Counted from the first letter of the stretch, positions 1-8,102 are shown. The stretch: DNA of 64,000 nucleotides from Syntrophaceae bacterium UBA6087 (GCA_002448235.1 DIXF01000001.1:248001-312000); one strand, 5' to 3'. A program made the numbers and translations. Notes: a model not told the origin generated them from the letters alone.

Positions 1-611
1 CTGTAGTGCGTGCCCCTGATCTCTTCTTCCCGGTAGCCCATGCCCCTGCGCAGGGCACCGTTCACAAACGTAAAGTTTCCGGAATTGTCCAGTTCGTAAT
101 AAGCGGATCCGATTGCTTCCAGCAGCCTGCTGTATTTCTCCTCGGTCTTTCTCACCGCTTCCCGGGCCGGTTCATGCTCCGTGGTATCCCGGCAGGTCAC
201 GACGGCAAGCCGCTGACCGTTGGCGCAGGGAACGATCCTTTCCTGAATCTTACAGTGTATCGTCCGCCCGTCCTTGCATATCCAGGGAGCCGGCTCGGAG
301 TTGTTCCCCGGATCTTTCAGGTGTCCGGAAAGAAACGTCCTGATCTTTTCATAATCGTTGGGCGAAGCAGATAGATTCTCCTGGGCACTTCCCGGGAGAC
401 CCTCAGGGCCTAAGCCGAAGAACGATTTCGCTGCGGCGTTTGCAAATACGATCTCTCCCTCTCTGAAAAGGAAGAGGGCATGGGGAACGGCATCCAACAG
501 GGCTAAGGCGTGGGGAGCTAAGACGCTCGATCCCGGTGCGGGAGCGGGATGGTCCTTTTCCGAGGCCGGATCGGCTTGTTCAAGGAATCCAAGATCGTGG
601 TCTCTTTTCAT
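1..611 (-). CDS. PAS-domain sensor protein, N-terminal part (runs off the left edge)
   Basis: The minus-strand frame is open from an ATG at 611 to the edge, giving the first ~203 residues. Two PAS-like segments are visible: residues ~35-125 and a second from ~150, with the pattern EKYSRLLEAIG followed by YYELD and FTFVNG. That second segment closely resembles PAS repeats in the large histidine kinase at 28441-31539, so a sensory kinase or similar signalling protein is likely. The output domain lies outside the window, so the class of protein cannot be fixed. There is no signal peptide or membrane segment in the visible part, which suggests a cytoplasmic sensor. Confidence 0.75.
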   Translation of the reverse strand, partial: MKRDHDLGFLEQADPASEKDHPAPAPGSSVLAPHALALLDAVPHALFLFREGEIVFANAAAKSFFGLGPEGLPGSAQENLSASPNDYEKIRTFLSGHLKDPGNNSEPAPWICKDGRTIHCKIQERIVPCANGQRLAVVTCRDTTEHEPAREAVRKTEEKYSRLLEAIGSAYYELDNSGNFTFVNGALRRGMGYREEEIRGTHY

Positions 612-745
612 CGGATCTGCCCCGAATGCATAGCTTACAATGTTTCATTCGGATCGATTACAGCAAAGCAAAAGTATAGCATTTGAAAAATAAGTATCAT
701 TATCATTCCAAGTTATCAATCTAAAAGCGATATCCTTGGCGGCGA

Positions 746-2236
746 TCAGGAAAGGAGATCCAGCAGGTGGGACTTCCAGGGGCCGAGCTCGACAAAAAGG
801 CCGCCTCCGATGATCTCGTCCGTAGTGCGCACGTAGATCTCGTCAGTGAGGACATCCCGGAAGGTAAGAGGACCTGCCTGGATCTGCGCGGGAGGGATAC
901 GGAGCCTGCCCTGAGAAACAGCCCCGGAATAGTTGACGCAGACGAGCTTGAGCTTGTTTCCGTCTTGCCAGATCCAGGCGAGGAGATTTCCGGCACTAAG
1001 GTTTCCTTCCCAGGCCGGGCGGATGTCGAGAGGAATCCAGGTACCTGACCCGAGGGGCTCTCCCGCGGTAAAAGCGAGAAGACGGTCATAGAAGTCTCTG
1101 AGCGAAGGGTCAGGCGCTTCCTCCTCCATCCGGGACAGCTGGACCGGCACCCGGACGGTGTTTCCTTCCATCTGTCCTTCATGGAAAAGGTGGAGCCCCG
1201 GGACGGTCGCCATAACGACTGCGGCAGCGCACGACCGCTCCTTGCCGAACGCGGATGCGGCCCTCGGTTCGTCATGGTTCTCGATGAACCGGATGCATTT
1301 CTTCTGGTAATTTATCTCGCCCAGGAGATGCCCTTTGGCCTCCCGTGCGGAGGTCTGGAGCAGAAGATCGTAGAGGCGCTTGTCGTAGGTATAGTCGAAT
1401 CCGAGCTGCTGGAGCCTGTATTCGATATCCCAGTAGGCCTCCGCCATGAAGAGGAAATCTGGATATGCTCCTCTGACCTCCTGGATTGCATCGGCCCAGA
1501 ATTCGTTTTCAGGCCGAGGCCGGCTGTGAAGGTGCGCTTCCCAGATCTTTGCGAAGACTTCATTGAGCGCGAGCATGGCCATATCACACCTCAATCCGTC
1601 CGCATACCGGGCGATGCACTTGAGCTCTTCCAGGAGGGCAGTGCGCGCGGCGGCTGAAAAGTAATCGATCTGTGCCGTATCGAGCCATGCCGGGAAATAG
1701 GGGTCTTTGCCGTGGGCAAGAATCGCATCGCTTCCGGTTTTGAAAAACAGAGCCGGCTCACGCTGAAGATCCTCCCATGTCCCCTGCACGAAAACCTCGG
1801 GATTGCTTCTGGTCCAGGGATGATCCAGGGCCGTATGGTTGGGGACGAAATCGAGGATAAGGCTCATGCCCAGGTCGTTTAAGGTCTCTCTAACCCGGAG
1901 GAGGTCGTCTTCGGCTCCGAGATTTCCGTCAAGCGCGTAGGAGTGCACGGCATACGGCGATCCTTTCACGTCTTTATCGGTCCACCCGGGAAGCGCCGCG
2001 GCATAGGCCTGCTTCAAGCCGTCTTCGGCCAGTGCGCATTCCCTGGAGCCCGGGCTCCGCTCCCATACCCCCATGAGCCAGATCAGCCCGAACCCCTTCT
2101 GAGCGAGCCCTTCCCATTCGCTTTTGGGCACTGTCCCCAAGGTGACTTCAGGTCCATGTTTGCGGCGCATCCTCTCCATGAACAGGAAGGCATTGATCTC
2201 AAGCAGGTTGGGTCGTACGTGCCGCAGGCGTTTCAT
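746..2236 (-). CDS. GH13 alpha-amylase family glycosidase
   Basis: This is a 496-residue glycoside hydrolase family 13 protein with a (beta/alpha)8 barrel. The conserved regions are readable: DFVPNHT at 129-135, GLRCDMA with the probable nucleophile D218, FMAEAYWD with the acid/base E266, and ENHD with the transition-state stabiliser D322. It has no signal peptide, so it should act in the cytoplasm on alpha-glucans, maltodextrin or trehalose-like sugars; the exact substrate cannot be read. The ATG at 2236 is preceded by a GGAGGGAG ribosome site. It stands alone, with no glycogen genes adjacent. Transglycosylase activity is as possible as hydrolysis. Confidence 0.88.
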   Translation of the reverse strand: MKRLRHVRPNLLEINAFLFMERMRRKHGPEVTLGTVPKSEWEGLAQKGFGLIWLMGVWERSPGSRECALAEDGLKQAYAAALPGWTDKDVKGSPYAVHSYALDGNLGAEDDLLRVRETLNDLGMSLILDFVPNHTALDHPWTRSNPEVFVQGTWEDLQREPALFFKTGSDAILAHGKDPYFPAWLDTAQIDYFSAAARTALLEELKCIARYADGLRCDMAMLALNEVFAKIWEAHLHSRPRPENEFWADAIQEVRGAYPDFLFMAEAYWDIEYRLQQLGFDYTYDKRLYDLLLQTSAREAKGHLLGEINYQKKCIRFIENHDEPRAASAFGKERSCAAAVVMATVPGLHLFHEGQMEGNTVRVPVQLSRMEEEAPDPSLRDFYDRLLAFTAGEPLGSGTWIPLDIRPAWEGNLSAGNLLAWIWQDGNKLKLVCVNYSGAVSQGRLRIPPAQIQAGPLTFRDVLTDEIYVRTTDEIIGGGLFVELGPWKSHLLDLLS

Positions 2237-2320
2237 AAACGGGCTCCCTCCGGTGCCGGTACTCTCTGACGGTTACGAAAAACGCCGGCAGAGGAAAGGT
2301 GTGGGGTCGACGACATCTGT

Positions 2321-2818
2321 TCAGCTCTTTAAGGGTTGTATGGCGACGTCGACTCTTTCAGGTGAAAGGGCCTTTTGTATGGCTGCGGGGGAAATCTCCA
2401 CAAGGAAGCCCCGTTTGCCTCCGTTTATGTAGACTCTCTCGAGCGTTAATATCGAAGATTCCACATATACCTTAAGCCCCAACCTGGTGCCGAAGGGGCT
2501 GATGCCGCCCACCTGGTAGCCGGTATATTTCTCGGCAGCTTTCATGTCACACGGGGTTACCCCTTTGACGCCTATCTGTCTGGCAAGGCTTTTGGTAGAA
2601 ACCTCACGGTCCCCATGCATGAGGACGATGATGGGGTGCTTCCGGTCGGTCTCCATGACGAGGGTCTTTATCACGTGGTGCTCCGTCACGCCAAGCATCT
2701 CTGCGGCACGGGCAGTCCCGCCGTGATCTGCGTACGGGTAGAGGCGGGGGATGAACTCGATTGTGTTCGCCCGCAGGAACCTCACCGCATTCGTTATGGG
2801 ATACTCGACCTTGGACAT
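2321..2818 (-). CDS. ybaK: YbaK/EbsC-type aminoacyl-tRNA deacylase
   Basis: The 165-residue product belongs to the YbaK/ProX family, which hydrolyses mischarged tRNA such as Cys-tRNA(Pro). Family features are KTLVME followed by IIVLMHGDREVS, the VGGISPFG segment, and a C-terminal VEISPA. I prefer the ATG at 2818 (MSKVEYP) because the longer frame would start with TTG at 2833 without a good ribosome site. It is a single-domain free-standing editing protein acting in the cytosol. Substrate specificity (Cys-tRNA(Pro) or another) is inferred from the family only. Confidence 0.85.
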   Translation of the reverse strand: MSKVEYPITNAVRFLRANTIEFIPRLYPYADHGGTARAAEMLGVTEHHVIKTLVMETDRKHPIIVLMHGDREVSTKSLARQIGVKGVTPCDMKAAEKYTGYQVGGISPFGTRLGLKVYVESSILTLERVYINGGKRGFLVEISPAAIQKALSPERVDVAIQPLKS

Positions 2819-3022
2819 GGGATTTTCTCTCAATACACCAGAGCAGAGGCTCGTTTCAAGCGATAAGGGATCTTATCCTCCTGCCTGGAAGGACTGAGAC
2901 CAGCGCTTATCCGCAAGGAATCTCATGCATACCGTACGTACCTGAGAAAAGGAGGATAAGCAATAGGCAGGCGGATGGATTGTCCCGGCGTCCGGCGACC
3001 GGGAGTTGGCCGCCAGGCCTCG

Positions 3023-4057
3023 CTAGGCTTCTATCTTGAGAAATTTGGTGTAAAGCTTGTTTGCGCACTCCGGACAGATGCTGTGGCTGAATTCCGCCTC
3101 CGAGTGGTCCTTGATATAAGACTCGATCTGGTTCCAGTAGCCGCTGTCGTCTCTGATCTTCTTGCAGTTGGCGCAGATAGGGATCATGCCCTTAAGGGTT
3201 TTTATATGGCTCAATGCCTCCTGAAGCATCTTTTTTTCTTTCCGGAGCTCTTCCTCCGAGTTTTTCATATCACGGAAAAGCATGCTGTAAGGACTCTTCA
3301 GGCTCGCCTCTATGATCGCCTTGTAGATAAAAAAGAACGAGACGATCTTCAGGAAATGCCCTACGAGGTTGGCTTCACCATACACGTTGTTTGAATAAAG
3401 GGTGAAAAAAAGCTCGGAGGCGGCCATGGCGGCAATGGACGATATGATCAGGACAGCGACCGCCGGCTCGAAGTGGGTGCGTCTTGTGTACGTCACGAAT
3501 ATTGCTGCCATGAGCGTAAGCGAAATCAGATACTCGCTGATCCTCTTGAACGGAGTGAGGCCGTCCGGCTCGATGAAGCTGTCGGGAAAGATTCCCCAGA
3601 CAAGGATGCTGCCGATCAGTGCGGCGGTTATGAAAAAATATATCGAGAACAGCGTATAGGGCCTTTGTATGGTCCTCCGGGTGAAGAATGCAGCGATGAA
3701 CAGCGTTATGCCCTGCAGGTACCGTGCGGCGATCCATAGCTGGGTCGTCTGATTCGAGCCGGAATCCGGGAAAACCCCCATGCCCTTGTAGGTCAGCGTA
3801 TGGAGTACGTCCAGCACCCCCACGAACAGATAGGCTACTCCAAGGATAAGGATGTATCCGTTCGAGGTGAATCCTTTCGAGTTCCAGGCGATAGTGAATA
3901 TCCCCGCGGCCACGATGATGCTGAAAATCTCGGCCAGGCTGTGGAACAGGAGATAACTGACGAGGCTCGTAAAATACAGGCTTAAGAGAACGAGGGAAGG
4001 GACCGTGAGAAAAAGGATGATCTGCAGGGGGACCGGTAATTTTTCTTCACCCATCAA
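3023..4057 (-). CDS. MASE3-type membrane sensor with C-terminal Cys-rich tail
   Basis: A 344-residue membrane protein. About eight hydrophobic helices fill residues 10-255, with the MASE3-like segment VLDVLHTLTYKGMG, a pattern typical of membrane sensor modules of histidine kinases and diguanylate cyclases. A short coiled coil (EEELRKEKKMLQEAL) follows, and then a tail with two CxxC pairs (ICANCKK, then ICPECA). This tail is common at the C-terminus of deltaproteobacterial sensors and probably binds a metal. There is no kinase, GGDEF or EAL domain, so it is either a sensor with no known output or works through a partner. It is monocistronic, with the stop at 3023. Confidence 0.8.
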   Translation of the reverse strand: MMGEEKLPVPLQIILFLTVPSLVLLSLYFTSLVSYLLFHSLAEIFSIIVAAGIFTIAWNSKGFTSNGYILILGVAYLFVGVLDVLHTLTYKGMGVFPDSGSNQTTQLWIAARYLQGITLFIAAFFTRRTIQRPYTLFSIYFFITAALIGSILVWGIFPDSFIEPDGLTPFKRISEYLISLTLMAAIFVTYTRRTHFEPAVAVLIISSIAAMAASELFFTLYSNNVYGEANLVGHFLKIVSFFFIYKAIIEASLKSPYSMLFRDMKNSEEELRKEKKMLQEALSHIKTLKGMIPICANCKKIRDDSGYWNQIESYIKDHSEAEFSHSICPECANKLYTKFLKIEA

Positions 4058-4104
4058 TGCATTATCAATACTTCAGGGGAAGCAAATATCAAGACCATTT
4101 AAAG

Positions 4105-4156
4105 ATAAAGCGCGACAAGAACCCATCTTTAAGGATTGGCCCGTGTCGCGCTTTAT
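4105..4156 (-). terminator. Hairpin terminator after the selenoprotein gene
   Basis: A perfect 13-bp inverted repeat (ATAAAGCGCGACA at 4105-4117, complement at 4144-4156) lies directly after the stop codon at 4163 on the minus strand. The loop is 26 nt. The stem ends in A/T pairs and is followed by CTTTAAAT. It probably terminates the HesB-like transcript. Confidence 0.65.
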
Positions 4157-4162
4157 TTGATG

Positions 4163-4450
4163 TCAGCAGCAGCCTCCTGCGTTTTTCGGGTTCAGATCGG
4201 AGTTCACCTTTATCCCGATGAGCGAGCCGTCAATGGTGATATTGCCGGCAAGGGGCTTCAGATCCGGAGCTATGACAAAGTTGTACCCGTCGACCTCGTA
4301 GCGGTGATCGCCGTCTTTTGGCTCATCCTGAGCCAGCCGCAGTTGCGGGCCGCCTCAGCCATAGGTCATATATATACGTAAGATCGGGCTCATTTTGTCT
4401 TTAAAGAGCTTTTCAAGCTGCTTCTTGCCGGCTTCGGTTATGGTAACCAT
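4163..4450 (-). CDS. HesB/IscA-like selenoprotein (in-frame UGA read as selenocysteine)
   Basis: The frame begins at the ATG at 4450 behind an AAGGAG site, is interrupted by TGA at 4357-4355, and continues open to TGA at 4163, giving 95 residues with Sec at position 32. Both halves match one HesB/IscA-type fold: MVTITEAGKKQLEKLF, then the site motif YG-U-GGPQL, then LAQDEPKDGD, and a C-terminal GGCC. In HesB/IscA proteins the U position is the first conserved cysteine, and HesB-like selenoproteins are known from bacterial selenoproteome surveys. A stem-loop with a GG apical loop follows the UGA (4319-4335). Its likely role is Fe-S cluster handling or a redox reaction; the natural substrate is unknown. 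It is divergent from the FNR-type regulator and shares an intergenic FNR box with it. A nonsense mutation is the alternative, but the conserved downstream half argues against that. Confidence 0.87.
4319..4335 (-). promoter_or_regulatory. Bacterial SECIS-like stem-loop
   Basis: On the minus strand TGGCTCA and TGAGCCA form a perfect 7-bp stem around GGA (equivalently a 6-bp stem with an AGGAU loop). The apical GG begins 26 nt after the UGA, within the spacing expected of bacterial SECIS elements recognised by SelB. The element lies inside the coding sequence, as in bacterial selenoprotein mRNAs. Confidence 0.75.
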
Positions 4451-4500
4451 CAATGATATCTCCTTTCGTAGCGGTTCTCTTTTATGGTAAGACTTGTAGT

Positions 4501-4506
4501 ACTATA
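4501..4506 (-). promoter_or_regulatory. Candidate -10 box of the selenoprotein gene
   Basis: TATAGT on the minus strand, with TTTTTG 16 nt further upstream as a weak -35. A start near 4494 would put the FNR box centre about 45 bp upstream, close to the class II activator position. No experimental start is known. Confidence 0.35.
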
Positions 4507-4532
4507 TTTCGGCTGCTCGCAACAAAAATGCA

Positions 4533-4546
4533 TTGATCCATATCAA
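4533..4546. promoter_or_regulatory. Perfect FNR-type operator (TTGAT-N4-ATCAA)
   Basis: TTGATCCATATCAA matches the FNR consensus exactly. It lies between the divergent HesB-like selenoprotein gene and the Crp/Fnr regulator, 23 bp before the regulator's ATG, where binding would hinder regulator transcription (autorepression), and upstream of the selenoprotein promoter, where it could activate. Confidence 0.8.
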
Positions 4547-4569
4547 GGAAAAGAGAGAAATAAAAAGTA

Positions 4570-5247
4570 ATGGATACATTCGAAGTGTTACGCCATGTCC
4601 CGCTGTTTGCAGGACTCCCGGAAGAACAGGTGCGGAATCTGGCCGGATACGGCCGGGAGAAGAGTGTGCGGACCGGCAGGATGCTCTTTGAAGACATGCA
4701 GCGCTCCGAGGGCATTCACCTCGTAGTGTGGGGAAGGGTGAAGATCTTCAAGAGCTCACCCGAAGGAAGGGAGCAGACCATCTTCGTCTTCGGCCCGGGC
4801 GAGCTCTTCTGTCTCACCGCCTTTTCCGAAGATCTGGCTCCTGCAAGCGCCATGGCCCTGGAGGATACCCGCATCCTGTTTTTCCCGGCCGAAGTCATGG
4901 CCGATATGGCCAGGAAGGAACCGTCCATGCTCTTCGGCCTCCTGCTTGCCCTCTCCCGGCGGCTCAAGGAATCTCTGACCCTCATCGAGACGCTTTCCTT
5001 AAAGGAGATCCCCCAGCGGCTGGCCATGTTTCTCTCCCGGACGCTCGTAAAAGACGGCCGGGAAGAGCTTATCGAGCTGCCCTTTTCGCAGAGGGAACTG
5101 GCGAAGATCATCGGAGCCACGCCCGAGACCCTTTCCCGGGTCTTGCGCAAGTTTTCCGATGACGGCGTCCTGACCTCGGACGGCAGAACCATCAGAGTCC
5201 TGAACAGGCCTGCCCTGGAAACTCTCGCTTCGGGCGAACAGGCTTAA
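4570..5247 (+). CDS. Crp/Fnr family transcriptional regulator
   Basis: A 225-residue regulator with an N-terminal cyclic-nucleotide-binding-like beta roll (residues ~12-125), a dimer helix, and a C-terminal winged helix-turn-helix at ~174-193. The recognition helix carries E186, S189 and R190 in ETLSRVLR, the E-xx-SR signature of FNR-type proteins, which read TTGAT-N4-ATCAA; such a box sits just upstream. It has only one cysteine (C81) and lacks the N-terminal cysteine cluster, so it cannot bind the FNR [4Fe-4S] cluster. It more likely senses NO, CO/haem, redox state or another ligand, as Dnr- or HcpR-like proteins do. The effector is unknown. Confidence 0.88.
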   Translation: MDTFEVLRHVPLFAGLPEEQVRNLAGYGREKSVRTGRMLFEDMQRSEGIHLVVWGRVKIFKSSPEGREQTIFVFGPGELFCLTAFSEDLAPASAMALEDTRILFFPAEVMADMARKEPSMLFGLLLALSRRLKESLTLIETLSLKEIPQRLAMFLSRTLVKDGREELIELPFSQRELAKIIGATPETLSRVLRKFSDDGVLTSDGRTIRVLNRPALETLASGEQA

Positions 5248-5566
5248 ACCGCCGTACGCTGCATATCACCTGTCCGGCCTCCGGGAGGGACACGGTCCCT
5301 TTGCGGCTCCGTCCCCTGTACCTTCTTCGATCAGAAGAATTGTTCGAAACGGCAAATAATACCATCATTGCCGTTATTAAATATTGCCCTTTCTTGGAAT
5401 TGCAAGACACGAACACACATTGCAACAGCGGCAGGAGGAATGATTATAGAACGATTCCTTAATAGAAGGCAATTTCTTTAATACTCGTAAACTTCTATTG
5501 AAAATTGGTTATTCATTCGATATAATACGGCACTCGATTTCTGATGAAAGGGGAGCGAATAGGATT
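5248..5566. other. Intergenic region before pckG
   Basis: This 319-bp gap holds a small hairpin (TTCTTC-GATCA-GAAGAA, 5323-5339), a 13-codon ORF at 5440-5481 whose ribosome site is too close to its ATG to be convincing, and the pckG promoter at 5498-5526. No larger gene is visible. Confidence 0.6.
5498..5526 (+). promoter_or_regulatory. Sigma-70-type promoter of pckG
   Basis: TTGAAA at 5498-5503 and TATAAT at 5521-5526 with a 17-bp spacer form a near-consensus promoter. Transcription would start near 5533, which rules out the in-frame TTG at 5498 as the pckG start. Confidence 0.8.
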
Positions 5567-7354
5567 ATGAGCGCAGTGAGCAAACACGACAAGCTGAATA
5601 AATGGGTACGGGAAGCAGCCGAAATGTGCCGGCCGGAAGAGGTCTACTGGTGCGACGGGACAACCGAGGAGTACGACCGGCTGATGGCGCTGGCCGTAAA
5701 GAACGGCATGGCCACTCCTCTGACAAAGCGGCCCAACAGCTTTCTCTTCCGTTCCGACCCGAGCGACGTTGCGCGGGTGGAGGACAGGACGTATATCAGC
5801 ACGCCCGACAAGGCCGATGCCGGCCCCACCAATAACTGGGTGCATCCCGACGAGCTGAAAAGCACCATGAGGGGCCTGTACAAGGACTGCATGAAAGGCC
5901 GCACCCTGTACGTGATTCCCTTTTCCATGGGCCCCATCGGCTCGCCCATCGCGAAGATAGGCGTAGAGATCACGGACAGCCCGTACGTCGTATGCAACAT
6001 GCACATCATGACCCGGGTGGGGACGCAGGTGCTCGAAGTGCTCGGCACGGACGGCGAGTTCGTACCCTGCCTGCATTCCATCGGTGCGCCGCTGGAGCCG
6101 GGACAAAAGGATACCTCCTGGCCCTGCGCCCCGATCGACAAAAAATACATCAGCCATTTCCCCGAGGAGAACCTGATCTGGTCCTACGGCTCCGGGTACG
6201 GCGGGAACGCCCTTCTCGGCAAGAAATGCCTGGCCTTGCGGATCGCGTCTGCCATGGCCAAGCGGGAAGGCTGGATGGCCGAGCACATGCTCATCCTGCG
6301 GCTCACGAACCCTGAAGGAAAGCAGTTCCATATCGCGGCCGCGTTCCCGTCCGCCTGCGGCAAGACGAACCTTGCCATGCTCCAGCCCACGGTCGAAGGC
6401 TGGAAGTGCGAGACTATCGGCGACGACATCGCCTGGATGAAGATCGGCCCGGGCGGGAGACTCTATGCCATCAACCCAGAGGCAGGGTTCTTCGGCGTTG
6501 CCCCGGGCACTTCGTACGAGTCCAACCCCATGGCCATGGAATCCCTTCATGAGAACATCATCTTCACCAACTGCGCCCTGACCGATGAGGGCGACATATG
6601 GTGGGAGGGCATGGACGGCCAGCCCCCGGCCCACGCCATCGACTGGAAAGGCCGCGACTGGACCCCGGAAAGCAAGGAAGTGGCAGCTCACGCCAATGCC
6701 CGCTTCACCGCGCCGGCCAGGCAGTGCCCGGTCATCAGCAAAGACTGGGAAAAGCCCGAGGGCGTGCCCATCGATATCTTCATTTTCGGAGGCCGCCGGG
6801 CAGGCGTCGTGCCGCTCGTGAACGAGGCGTTCAACTGGGATCACGGCGTATTCCTCGGCGCCACCGCATCCTCCGAGACCACGGCGGCCAATATAGGCAG
6901 CATAGGCGATCTCCGCAGAGACCCGTTTGCCATGAAGCCTTTCTGCGGCTACAACATGGCGGATTACTTCCAGCACTGGCTCGATATGGGCGACAAACTG
7001 GGAGACAAGGCCCCGAAGATCTTCTACGTAAACTGGTTCAGGAAGAGCGCTGCAGGAAAGTTCCTCTGGCCCGGATTTGGCGACAACAGCCGCGTCCTCA
7101 AATGGATGTGCGAGCGGGTGGAAGGCCGCACCGGCACGATAAAGACAGCCATAGGCCTCCTGCCCGAAGAAGACGGCCTCGATCTCAAGGGCCTCGATAT
7201 CAAAGAAGAAACCATGCAGGAGATCCTCAAGGTCGATCCCGACGCCTGGAAGGCCGAGATTCCGAGCCTGGAGAAGCACTTCGCCCAGTTCGGCGACCGC
7301 CTGCCCGAGAGAATGAAAGCCCAGTTCGAAGAGCTCAGGAAACGGCTGGGATAG
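5567..7354 (+). CDS. pckG: Phosphoenolpyruvate carboxykinase (GTP)
   Basis: This 595-residue enzyme interconverts oxaloacetate + GTP and PEP + CO2 + GDP, linking the TCA intermediates to gluconeogenesis. GTP-type signatures are the P-loop FPSACGKTNLAMLQP with the reactive cysteine, the metal-binding GDDIAWMK, and FGGRRAGVVPLVNEAFNW. The length matches GTP-dependent enzymes (~600) rather than the ATP-dependent family. The start at 5567 follows a GGGGAG site. A longer in-frame reading from TTG at 5498 is excluded because that TTG is part of the -35 box. It is monocistronic, with its own promoter and terminator, and fits growth on acetate or fatty acids given acs and the beta-oxidation genes downstream in the window. 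Confidence 0.96.
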   Translation: MSAVSKHDKLNKWVREAAEMCRPEEVYWCDGTTEEYDRLMALAVKNGMATPLTKRPNSFLFRSDPSDVARVEDRTYISTPDKADAGPTNNWVHPDELKSTMRGLYKDCMKGRTLYVIPFSMGPIGSPIAKIGVEITDSPYVVCNMHIMTRVGTQVLEVLGTDGEFVPCLHSIGAPLEPGQKDTSWPCAPIDKKYISHFPEENLIWSYGSGYGGNALLGKKCLALRIASAMAKREGWMAEHMLILRLTNPEGKQFHIAAAFPSACGKTNLAMLQPTVEGWKCETIGDDIAWMKIGPGGRLYAINPEAGFFGVAPGTSYESNPMAMESLHENIIFTNCALTDEGDIWWEGMDGQPPAHAIDWKGRDWTPESKEVAAHANARFTAPARQCPVISKDWEKPEGVPIDIFIFGGRRAGVVPLVNEAFNWDHGVFLGATASSETTAANIGSIGDLRRDPFAMKPFCGYNMADYFQHWLDMGDKLGDKAPKIFYVNWFRKSAAGKFLWPGFGDNSRVLKWMCERVEGRTGTIKTAIGLLPEEDGLDLKGLDIKEETMQEILKVDPDAWKAEIPSLEKHFAQFGDRLPERMKAQFEELRKRLG

Positions 7355-7394
7355 GAAGTCCGGAACCCCTGTCTTTATCCTGATCAGAGGCAAG

Positions 7395-7433
7395 ACCCGT
7401 CACTCCCGCAAAGATGGGGGGTGACGGGTTTTT
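7395..7433 (+). terminator. Rho-independent terminator of pckG
   Basis: A 13-bp stem (ACCCGTCACTCCC at 7395-7407 with its complement at 7417-7429, one G-U pair) is followed by a T run to 7433. It lies between convergent pckG and the DJ-1 family gene. Confidence 0.88.
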
Positions 7434-7490
7434 CATATACTGCCGGCTTGTTCCCGGATCCCGGTCGATGGCTTCTTGAAACTGTCCCGT

Positions 7491-8102
7491 TCACGTCTGG
7501 CCGGCATAAAATCCCATGAGCCTTTTCACGTGATCGGCGTTTTTCTGCGAGGTGAGGGTGGCAAGGAGCACAAAGGCCACCTCGACGGCGGTGCCCGGCG
7601 ATGTCGAGGTGATGACGTTTTTGTCCCGGACGATCATTTCGTCCTGCACGCATGCGCCCATCCGGGCAAGCTGCTCTTTCTTGCGCTCCTCCAGGTGGTA
7701 TGTCACGGCAGGCCTGCCTTTGAGGATGCCGCTCTTCCCCAGGCTGAGCGACGCTACACAGACGGAGGCTATAGGCTTCTTCCTTTGGTCAAAAAACCGT
7801 ATCACGTTCAGGAACTCTTCCGAATAGGCGTCTTCATAAAAGCCGGCAGTGCCGAAACCGCCGGGTATGGCCAGTGCATCGAAGGTATCGAGATCCAGCT
7901 CTCTGACGAGCATATCGGGCATGACCCGAAAGCCGAAGGTGCAGCTCAAGACCTGGTGAAGCCCTGCCGTGACCATGCCGAGCGGGTGATCTCCGAAGGT
8001 GTCAGCCCAACCGAGGACATCGGTGAAAGCCGATGCCTCGTAAGCCTCAAAGCCGTTTGCAAGCAGTAAGAGCGCCTTCTTCATTTTCTTGTCTTGCTTC
8101 AT
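7491..8102 (-). CDS. DJ-1/PfpI family protein
   Basis: The 203-residue product has the class I glutamine amidotransferase-like fold of DJ-1/PfpI proteins. The N-terminus is KKALLLLANGFEAYEAS, the acidic elbow region IPGGFGTAGFYED, and the nucleophile elbow SVCVASLSLGKSG with the probable reactive cysteine. Members act as deglycases, glyoxalases, chaperones or redox sensors; which applies here is unknown. The ATG at 8102 has a strong GGGAGG site. It overlaps the 3' end of the upstream pabBC gene by 56 bp on the same strand, which suggests translational coupling, although no functional link to folate synthesis is known. Confidence 0.85.
   Translation of the reverse strand: MKQDKKMKKALLLLANGFEAYEASAFTDVLGWADTFGDHPLGMVTAGLHQVLSCTFGFRVMPDMLVRELDLDTFDALAIPGGFGTAGFYEDAYSEEFLNVIRFFDQRKKPIASVCVASLSLGKSGILKGRPAVTYHLEERKKEQLARMGACVQDEMIVRDKNVITSTSPGTAVEVAFVLLATLTSQKNADHVKRLMGFYAGQT

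Noticed and set aside
4163..4450. Pseudogene reading of the HesB-like gene (nonsense mutation)
   Set aside because: The downstream half keeps the conserved family residues, the UGA falls exactly at a conserved cysteine, and a matching stem-loop follows; selenocysteine is the simpler explanation, though unproven.
5440..5481. 13-codon leader peptide before pckG
   Set aside because: The AGGAGG is only one base from the ATG, and the pckG promoter lies downstream of it, so it cannot act in an attenuator of that transcript.
5513..7393. 626-codon open frame antisense to pckG
   Set aside because: It is a by-product of the GC-rich codon bias of pckG, has no recognisable family, and lies opposite a gene with a full set of catalytic motifs.
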